Assembly: GCA_000715855.1 (NCBI GenBank)
Contig: KL571244.1
Location: 12,088-22,777 of the forward strand
Reading direction: 5' to 3'
Source of the DNA: Actinoplanes liguriensis
Lineage (GTDB): Bacteria; Actinomycetota; Actinomycetes; Mycobacteriales; Micromonosporaceae
DNA length: 10,690 bases
In this document: in pieces, positions 5,206 to 10,690 of the stretch
Position numbering within the stretch: the first letter of the stretch is position 1
Layout of the letters: every line of letters begins with the position of its first letter
Made by a program: the position numbers and the translations under genes
The notes under the pieces: model-generated
Seen by the model: only the letters and a program-made list of their open reading frames with translations
Told to the model about the DNA's origin: nothing
Databases searched by the model: none

Positions 5206-6588
5206 TCACGTCCGGCCGGCCGGACCTGAAGCGAGCGCCGCTTTGTCGGGCTTGCCGCTCGGGGCGAGCGGGACGTGATCGATCACGGTCACGGACCGCG
5301 GCACCGAGGACGGGCCCAGGTGCGCGGCGACCAGGTCCCGCAGGGCGGCCGGGTCCGGGGTGCGTCCGGTGGCCGGCACGACGTACGCGTGAATCGCCTC
5401 TCCCGTCTCGTCGTCGGGGCGCCCGATCACGTAGGCCTCGGCCACCGCGGGATCCGCCGCGAGGACGCGCTCGATCGGGCCGGCGTAGACCAGCGCCGCT
5501 TGGACGATGATCACGTCGCGGGCCCGGCCGAGCAGCCGCAGGTACCCGTCGTCGCCGAGCGTGGCGAGGTCCCGGGTGCGGACCCAGCCGTCGACGAAGA
5601 CGCGCGCCGACTCCTCCGGTTCCTGCCAGTAGAAGCTCGCCTGCGCCGGCGTCCGGACGTACAGCTCGCCGTCCTCGAACCGCAGCGAGGTGACGGCCGG
5701 CGGACGGCCGACCGAGTCCGGCCGCTCCCCCGGCGTCGCCATCGCGATCATGCCGGTCTCGGTCTGCCCGTAGCCGTGGAAGACCACCGGCCCGAGCACG
5801 TCGAGCGCCTCCCGCAACCGGCCCGGCTCCAGCGGCGAGCCGGAGACCATCAGCGCCTTCAGGCTGCTCAGATCCACCGGATTCGTGCGCTGGGCGCGCA
5901 CCAGCTGGTGAAGCTTTCCGACGGTGATGACGCTCCCGGTGGCGCGGTGCTCGACGATCGCGCCCGGGAACGCCGGCGGGTGGGCGGCGACCAGGGTGCC
6001 ACCGGCGGCGAGCGTGAGAATGCCGTACTCGAGCATGACCTGACTGGTCAGGGAACCGAAGACGAGGTAGCGCTGCAGCCGCCCGGCCAGCTCGGCGATC
6101 GCCGGCGGCCAGCGGTCCGGGTAGGGCGCCCAGGCCGCGGACATCGCACCGTACGTCTGGGCGCAGCCCTTGGGGTTTCCGGTGCTCCCGCTGGTGTAGA
6201 TGATCCGCGCGACGTCCCCGGCCCGCCCGGCGGCTTCCAGCGGTTTCTCCGCAAAGCCGGCCAGCGATCGGACCGCCGCGTCGTCGATCAGCACCGCGTC
6301 GTCGCGTTCGAGCAGGTGGGACAGCTGGCCCGGGGCGAGCCCGGACGGGATCCCGGAGACCCGCGCCCCCACGGCGAAGGCCGCGATCGTCGCCGCGAAC
6401 GCCTCGGCGCTCACCCCGAGGCGCAGCGCCACCCCGCGCCCCGGGCCGAGCCCGTGGTGCCGCAGCCCCGCCGCGATCCGCCGGACCAGCGCGGACATCT
6501 CCGCGGCGGTGACCACCCGGCCGGCCTCCTCGAAGACCGGCCGATCCCCGCCCCCGGCGAGCAGGTCGAGCACCGGAGCGGGCCACAT
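5206..6588 (-). CDS. AMP-binding acyl/aryl-CoA ligase-like enzyme (ANL superfamily)
   Basis: ANL enzymes activate a carboxylic acid with ATP to an acyl-adenylate and pass it to CoA or a carrier thiol. The 460 residues hold the P-loop motif YTSGSTGNPKG (131-141), GYGQTETG (272-279), GWVRTRDL (334-341) with the ribose-binding D340, GRARDVI (354-360), and the C-terminal catalytic lysine K446 in APSGKPDKAAL. This is shorter than typical 500-550-residue ligases, mainly in the N-terminal part, but all motifs are present. ATG 6588 lies one base after the stop of the upstream flavoprotein gene (TGA-C-ATG), so the pair is co-translated. No carrier or condensation domain is attached, so it is a stand-alone ligase. 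The neighbouring tyrosine-ammonia-lyase-like gene suggests a hydroxycinnamate substrate; this is inference, and fatty acids remain possible. Confidence 0.85.
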   Translation of the reverse strand: MWPAPVLDLLAGGGDRPVFEEAGRVVTAAEMSALVRRIAAGLRHHGLGPGRGVALRLGVSAEAFAATIAAFAVGARVSGIPSGLAPGQLSHLLERDDAVLIDDAAVRSLAGFAEKPLEAAGRAGDVARIIYTSGSTGNPKGCAQTYGAMSAAWAPYPDRWPPAIAELAGRLQRYLVFGSLTSQVMLEYGILTLAAGGTLVAAHPPAFPGAIVEHRATGSVITVGKLHQLVRAQRTNPVDLSSLKALMVSGSPLEPGRLREALDVLGPVVFHGYGQTETGMIAMATPGERPDSVGRPPAVTSLRFEDGELYVRTPAQASFYWQEPEESARVFVDGWVRTRDLATLGDDGYLRLLGRARDVIIVQAALVYAGPIERVLAADPAVAEAYVIGRPDDETGEAIHAYVVPATGRTPDPAALRDLVAAHLGPSSVPRSVTVIDHVPLAPSGKPDKAALASGPAGRT

Positions 6589-6589
6589 G

Positions 6590-8107
6590 TCAGAGAACGC
6601 CCTTGATGAAGCGGGCGAGCGGCTCCTGATGCACCGGCGGGATGTTCCAGTGGTTCTCCAGGTTCTCCGCGAGGTGGTGCTCGGCGACCACCTCGCCGTC
6701 GCGGCGCACCCGCACGACCGGATGCAGGTAGCTGGCCCGGTGCGCGGTGGTGGCGTCGTTCTCGGCGATCCGCGGGATCGTGATGTCGAACGGGTCCACC
6801 TGGTCGTGCCCGGGCCCGTATTCGAGCGTGACGACGAACGCGAGCGGCTCCGGGCCGAGGTAGGAGACGGGCACCTCCTCGTGGTACTTCGCGGTGCCGT
6901 TCTCGACCGTGACCACGTCGGCGAGCACCGCGAACTGCTGCCACAGGCCGGAGGACCGGTTGATCCGGGCGACGATCGCGTCGGTGATCGCCTCCGGGGT
7001 GGGATCGACCGGCGTCGACGGCCACGGCACGTCGTGGTAACGGCTGCGCAGGATGTGGTGCAGTGCTCGGACGGCGTACCGGAAGCCATGAATGAAGCCG
7101 TTGGTGGACTTCTTGAAATCACGCTGCTGCGACAGGGTTCCGGCGAAGTAGAGCCCGGGCACGTCGACCGATTCGAATGCCGGGGTCTGCTCCGGGAACC
7201 GGTCGTTGATGACCAGTCGCGGGCGGGCCGACTCGTCGAAGACGGACGCGTCGAACCGGAATCCGGTCGCCAGGATGATCCGGTCGTAGTCGATCTCGCG
7301 CAGGCGCTCGACCGTCCGCGCGTACCGGAAGGTGATCCGGAATCCGCCGTCCTCGCGCCGGACGATGCGCTCGACGGTCCCGTCCAGCACCGCGTTCTGC
7401 GATTTGAGCTGATAGGTGTCGAGGAAATTGTTGTTCACCGCGCGCAGATGCCCGACGTAGTGGGTCTGCCAGGCCAGCCGCACCGAGTGCGGGCCGGCCA
7501 CGTGGATGACGGCGGCCGTCTCGACCAGGGCGTCCGCGGTCTCGAACGCCGAGTTGCCCTTGCCGATGATCAGTACCCGCTGGTTCTCGAAGCCGGCCGG
7601 GTCGACGCTGACCGTGTCGTAGCGCTCGCACAGCTCGGCACCCTCGATCGGCGGGACGTAAAGCTGCGAGACGCCGGTGGCGACGACGACCCGCTTCGCG
7701 GTGAAGGTTTCCGCCCCGGTCGTGACGGTGAAAGTTTCCTCCGCGCGGGACACCCGCTGGACCTTCCGGCCGTAAAGGACGTTCAGGCCGTCGGCGAAAT
7801 CCTTCAGGTACCGCACGAAGTCGTCGGCGGCGGGAAAATACCGCCGGCTGTAGTTCGCGAACCGCAGGGCCGGATCGTCGGTGAGCAACGAGTTCCAGTC
7901 CGCCCGCAGGTTGAACTCCGGATCGTCGGACCCGGTGAAGACCTTGTTGATGGAGATCAGCGTGCGGTGCCGCGGGTACCGGGTGAAGAAGGTTCCCGCC
8001 GTCTCACCGGCCTCCAGGACGACGTAGTCATGACCGTCGCGCTCCAGCAGCGCGGCAAGCTGCAGACCGGCGGGACCGGCGCCGATGATGAGGTAGTCGT
8101 GCGTCAT
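6590..8107 (-). CDS. FAD-dependent NAD(P)H oxidoreductase/monooxygenase, FOXRED2-like
   Basis: The 505-residue flavoprotein has an N-terminal FAD-binding GAGPAG (9-14), a second nucleotide-binding GKGNSA (182-187) for NAD(P)H, and VVATG (141-145) closing the first Rossmann unit. Several stretches resemble the animal protein FOXRED2: YPRHRTLISINKVFTG (44-59), FNLRADWNSLL (65-75), HYVGHLRAVNNNFLDTYQLKS and FIHGFRYAVRALHH. The resemblance, judged from memory, continues through the C-terminal part (FAVLADVV, LEYGPGHD, SYLHPVVRV). The FMO-type FxGxxxHxxx(Y/F) fingerprint is not obvious, so hydroxylation is not assured; disulfide or small-molecule oxidoreduction is possible. No clear ribosome site precedes ATG 8107. 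TAGTTT (8115-8120, minus strand) would start the mRNA at or next to the ATG. It leads a two-gene operon with the ligase and diverges from the lyase gene. Confidence 0.82.
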   Translation of the reverse strand: MTHDYLIIGAGPAGLQLAALLERDGHDYVVLEAGETAGTFFTRYPRHRTLISINKVFTGSDDPEFNLRADWNSLLTDDPALRFANYSRRYFPAADDFVRYLKDFADGLNVLYGRKVQRVSRAEETFTVTTGAETFTAKRVVVATGVSQLYVPPIEGAELCERYDTVSVDPAGFENQRVLIIGKGNSAFETADALVETAAVIHVAGPHSVRLAWQTHYVGHLRAVNNNFLDTYQLKSQNAVLDGTVERIVRREDGGFRITFRYARTVERLREIDYDRIILATGFRFDASVFDESARPRLVINDRFPEQTPAFESVDVPGLYFAGTLSQQRDFKKSTNGFIHGFRYAVRALHHILRSRYHDVPWPSTPVDPTPEAITDAIVARINRSSGLWQQFAVLADVVTVENGTAKYHEEVPVSYLGPEPLAFVVTLEYGPGHDQVDPFDITIPRIAENDATTAHRASYLHPVVRVRRDGEVVAEHHLAENLENHWNIPPVHQEPLARFIKGVL

Positions 8108-8114
8108 GCGGCGG

Positions 8115-8162
8115 AAACTACCGACGCGATTTCAGAGGGCTCTGAGAAGTCGTCACTAGCGT
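8115..8162. promoter_or_regulatory. Divergent promoter region with a shared inverted repeat
   Basis: The 62-bp gap between the flavoprotein (8107, -) and the lyase (8170, +) holds two actinobacterial -10-like elements, TAGTTT on the minus strand (8120-8115) and TAGCGT on the plus strand (8157-8162). Each lies 7 nt from its start codon, which predicts leaderless mRNAs. Midway is a perfect inverted repeat, TCAGAG (8132-8137), GG, CTCTGA (8140-8145). Each arm is 19 bp from one -10, so both -35 regions fall on the repeat and neither is a good match to TTGACA. A single dimeric regulator controlling both directions is a natural reading, but the regulator is not known. Confidence 0.5.
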
Positions 8163-8169
8163 CCGGTCC

Positions 8170-9557
8170 ATGACGATCGAGGTGGATCTCGCGGCCCCGC
8201 TGCGCATCGCGGACCTGCTGTCTCTTATACTGTGTATAAGAGACAGTTCCTGGCCGGGGTGCTCGGCGAGGACCGCGCGGTCTACGGCGCGACCACCGGC
8301 TTCGGCGCGCTCGTCGGCTACGCGGGCCGCGCCGACCAGCGCGACCAGGCCGACAACACGCTCGCCCACCTGGGCGCCGGCCAGGGCCCGGACCTCGATC
8401 CGGACCTCGCCCGCGCCACCCTGCTGGTCCGCGCGCACTCGCTCGCCCGCGGCGCCTCGGGCGTGTCACCGCACGTCGTCGACGCGCTGGTGGCCGCGCT
8501 GGGGACGACCTTCGCCCCGGCGATGCCGCGCCTCGGCTCGGTCGGCGCGAGCGGCGACCTCATCCCGCTCGGCGCCGCGGCGCAGGCTCTGCGCGGGCGA
8601 GGACACGCTTACCTGTACGGCGTCCGGATGCCCGCCGGCGACGCGCTGGAGAAAGCCGGGCTCGAACCGCTGCCGCTGGACGGTCGAGACGCGCTCGCCC
8701 TGGTCAACGGCACGTCGCTGACCACCGCCGCGACGGCGCTCGCCCTGGACCGGATCCGCGCCTCCCATCGCGTGATCCAGCTGCTGACCTGCGTGCTGGC
8801 CGACCTGCTCGGCTGCGATCCGCAGTTCCTCGACGCGGGACTGCTGACCGCGTACGGCCACACCGGCGCGACCGCGGTCGGCGCGACCATGCGCTCGCTG
8901 CTCGACGGCGTGACGCCGTCCGGCACGCGGCCGTTGCAGGAGCCGTACTCGATCCGCTGCACCCCGCAGCTGCTCGGCGCGGCCGAGGACGCCCTGCGCT
9001 ACGCCGATGGGGTGGTCGCGGCCGACCTGGCGAGCGTCAGCGACAACCCGCTGTTCTTCCCCGGCGCCGACCAGGTCGTCCACGGTGGAAACTTCTTCGG
9101 CCAGCCCGCCGCGTTCGCCGCCGACGTCCTCACGATGGTCCTCGCGCAGCTCGGCAACCTGGCCGAGCTCGCCGCCGGCCCCGGCCTGCAGCACGGCCTG
9201 CAGGGCGTCCAGCTCGCCTCGACCGCCCTGATCGCCGAGATCCGCCGGGACGCGATGCCGGCGAGCATCCAGAGCCTGCCGACCAACCTCCACAATCAAG
9301 ACATCATTCCCCTGGGTACGCAATCAGCGCTGCGAGCCCTGGACCAGTCCCGTCTCCTCGCCCTGATCACCGGCTCGCTCGCGCTGGGACTCCGCCAGGC
9401 CGTGCACGTCGGCGCCCGCACCCCGACCGCGCCGGCCTGCGCGCGACTGATCGCCGCTCTCGCCGACGCCATCGCGCCGATCGACCCGGACCGGCCGCTG
9501 GAGGAGGACGTCCGGCGGGCCGCCGCGATCGCCGAGACCCTGGCGGTCAGGAGCCTG
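8170..9557 (+). CDS. Aromatic amino-acid ammonia-lyase, tyrosine ammonia-lyase-like, broken by adapter scars
   Basis: MIO-dependent lyases deaminate His, Phe or Tyr to an unsaturated acid. The main part (8247-9557) shows the lid Tyr in YGATTGFG (Tyr at 8283-8285), the MIO-forming Ala-Ser-Gly (8547-8555) in GSVGASGDL, LVNGTSL, EPYSIRCTPQLLG, SDNPLFF, GGNFFGQPAAFAADVL and NQDIIPLGT. The selectivity position reads His-Leu (8367-8372, in NTLAHLGAG). This is the pair of tyrosine ammonia-lyases, rather than Ser-His of histidine lyases or Phe-Leu of phenylalanine lyases. ATG 8170 opens a 17-codon piece (MTIEVDLAAPLRIADLL) that looks like the same family's N-terminus. An estimated 20-30 residues and the frame are lost at the adapter scar 8218-8246. 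The last few residues and the stop are lost at the next scar (9558). In the living genome the gene is probably intact. Aminomutase activity cannot be excluded. Confidence 0.85.
8218..8246. other. Back-to-back tagmentation adapter mosaic ends (assembly scar) in the lyase gene
   Basis: CTGTCTCTTATAC (8218-8230) is 13 bases of the mosaic end in one orientation. TGTGTATAAGAGACAG (8231-8246) is 16 bases in the other. Together they form a 13-bp perfect palindrome around TGT. Two adapter-trimmed fragment ends joined head to head give exactly this. The scar replaces roughly 60-90 bp of the lyase gene, judged from the residues missing between the N-terminal piece and the YGATTGFG block. Confidence 0.95.
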
Positions 9558-9573
9558 TGTGTATAAGAGACAG
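9558..9573 (+). other. Tagmentation adapter mosaic end (assembly scar) between the lyase and the nitroreductase
   Basis: TGTGTATAAGAGACAG (9558-9573) is the last 16 bases of the hybrid Tn5 mosaic end, unbroken. It replaces the stop codons and final residues of the convergent lyase and nitroreductase genes. Unlike the scar at 85-103, no single gene spans it. Adjacency of the flanking segments therefore rests only on both genes being close to their natural ends. Confidence 0.93.
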
Positions 9574-10690
9574 GTCCACCACCCGGCCGGGAGCGGTACT
9601 CCGCGACGCCCACGCACGTGAACAGCAGGGTCACCAGCTCCTCCGGTTCGCCCTCGCCGAGCAGGCCCGGCACCTCCGAGTCCAGGAAGGTCATCCCGGT
9701 GGCGCTGGCGCCCAGGGCGTACGCGGCGAGATGCAACCGGCCCTCGACCAGCCCGGCCGCCAACTGGGCGTCGCGGTAGCCCCGATCGTCGAGGCCGGCG
9801 GCCGGGACGGCGGCAATCACGACGTACGCCGCGTCGGCGGCCAGCGCCTGGTCCAGGCAGATCCGCAGCAGCTCGTCACGCAGGTCCCCGGTCCGCAGCG
9901 GCTTCTCCAGATCCGGCCACCGGTACAGGCCCGGGGTGACGCCGTCGACCCCGTGCACGACGACCCAGTGCGGCACCCGGATGCCACGCATCGCCACGGC
10001 CAGCGGCAGGCGCAGCTGCTCCCCGGTCAGCGTCCGGGTGCGGTCCATCCGGCGCTGCGAGCCGCGGCGGCGGACGATCTCGTCGAGCGAGGCGGACGGC
10101 GGTGCGCCGACCGGCGCGGGCTCGTCCGGCCACGGGTCACCCAGGGTGTCCCGCTCACCGGCCCGCTGCGCGGCCGTGCACAGCGGGAACTCCACCCCGG
10201 GCAGCTCACCGGAGGCCGCCGGGCCGGCCGGGCGGATCGCCGGGTCGCCGTCCCCGATCGAGAGCAGCGCCAGCGGGAGCTCGTGGACGCCGTCCGCGCC
10301 GACCAGGCTCCGCACCGTCGCGTCCGGGAACAGCGAGCGCAGCCGCGGGGCGAGACCGGCGCTGTCCGCCGCGGCGGTCAGCTGGGCCAGCAGGGTGCCG
10401 GCATCCCAGTACAGGTGGCGCCAGCCGCGCTCGGCGTACCGCCAGCCCGTCCGCCACGGGATCCCCGTGACGACCAGGGTGGACACGTCACCGCCGGCGG
10501 CAGCGGCGATCCGGACGAGGGCGTGCCGGACCGGGTCGTACCAGTACACCGCGTCCGGGACGCCGGCGATGCCGCGGGCGCTGACGTAGACCTCGAGCGG
10601 GAACCGGGCACCGGCCGACCCGGACGCGCGGAACAGGAACGGCTTCCCGTTGCGCTCCGCGGTCCGCACCACCCCGGCGCCCAGGAACAG
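9574..10690 (-). CDS. Tandem SagB-type nitroreductase-fold dehydrogenase, partial at both ends
   Basis: SagB-type enzymes are FMN-dependent; in azol(in)e peptide pathways they oxidise azolines to azoles, but relatives act elsewhere. About 372 codons are visible, open to the window edge. The first unit reads VVRTAERNGKPFLFRASGSAGARFPLEVYV, then AVYWYDPVRHALVRI and RHLYWDAGTLLAQLTAAADSAGL, matching the SagB pattern. After a linker rich in Pro and Ala, a second nitroreductase unit starts SLDEIVRRRGSQRRMDRTRTLTGEQL and runs through LYRWPDLEKPLRTGDLRDELL to LAAYALGASATGMTFLDSEVPGLLG and FTCVGVAEY. Two units in one chain is a known arrangement in this family. The true start lies beyond 10690; the GTG at 10672 is internal, since the frame stays open upstream with family-like residues. 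The C-terminus is cut by the adapter scar, with probably few residues missing. Confidence 0.78.

Noticed and set aside
4256..6586. Very long minus-strand open frame (776 codons)
   Set aside because: It is a GC-rich shadow: its composition is Arg/Gly-rich with no domain. It runs antisense to the well-supported flavin reductase and sodN genes and out of frame with the ligase.
6200..8173. Long plus-strand open frame (657 codons) opposite the flavoprotein and ligase genes
   Set aside because: It is an antisense mirror of two genes with complete conserved motifs. It shows no recognisable domain and ends in the promoter gap.
8218..8246. The 13-bp palindrome as a terminator or operator inside the lyase gene
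   Set aside because: Both arms are exact pieces of the sequencing adapter mosaic end, so the palindrome is an assembly artefact.
85..9573. The three mosaic-end copies as a real Tn5-like transposon or dispersed repeat family
   Set aside because: The sequence is the engineered hybrid end, not a native Tn5 end. There is no transposase gene between the copies, no 9-bp target duplication, and the copies disrupt frames of otherwise intact genes.
1..10690. tRNA, rRNA, CRISPR array or phage genes
   Set aside because: I looked for regular repeats, cloverleaf-like arms with CCA context and phage-type ORFs on both strands and saw none. A covariance-model search would be needed to exclude small non-coding RNAs.

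Overview
The window is very GC-rich, with strong third-position GC bias and several GTG starts. It encodes a nickel superoxide dismutase, a DUF3558-like lipoprotein and actinobacterial-type promoters. This fits a chromosomal segment of a high-GC actinobacterium, possibly Micromonosporaceae-like. I cannot name the genus from sequence alone.

Technical caution: three places (85-103, 8218-8246, 9558-9573) carry the artificial Tn5 mosaic-end sequence used as a tagmentation sequencing adapter. They are assembly scars, not biology. The first breaks a YcaO gene. The second breaks an aromatic amino-acid ammonia-lyase gene. The third removes the 3' ends of that lyase gene and of the convergent nitroreductase-like gene. 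At the first scar, and probably the second, the gene halves on both sides belong together, so gene order there is likely real with a few bases lost. At the third scar contiguity is unproven.

Layout: 1-675 (-) is the N-terminal part of a YcaO cyclodehydratase-type protein, followed by a 255-bp non-coding stretch with nested inverted repeats. 931-1866 (-) is a cation diffusion facilitator, and behind it lies a non-coding stretch with paired 11-bp palindromes. 2114-3024 (-) is an HxlR-type regulator gene overlapping a peptide deformylase gene. 3178-3705 (+) is a small secreted lipoprotein that overlaps tail to tail with a DUF309 gene (3689-4216, -). Next to the DUF309 gene, diverging from it, is an operon of a flavin reductase and nickel SOD (4269-5167, +). 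Its promoter has a SoxR-like box and a 19-bp spacer, and transcription appears to begin at the first codon. A hairpin separates it from the convergent ligase gene. 5206-8107 (-) is an acyl-CoA-ligase-like enzyme and a FOXRED2-like FAD oxidoreductase, in a coupled pair. The broken tyrosine-ammonia-lyase-like gene (8170-9557, +) diverges from them over a 62-bp promoter region. 9574-10690 (-) is part of a tandem SagB-type nitroreductase.

How the genes may work together: lyase, ligase and flavoprotein would fit a small hydroxycinnamate module (tyrosine to p-coumarate to an activated thioester, plus a redox step). YcaO and SagB-type proteins are the classic pair for making azol(in)e peptides, but here they lie about 9 kb apart and no precursor peptide was found. 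The most unusual element is the flavin reductase-nickel SOD operon under an apparent redox-sensing (SoxR-type) promoter.
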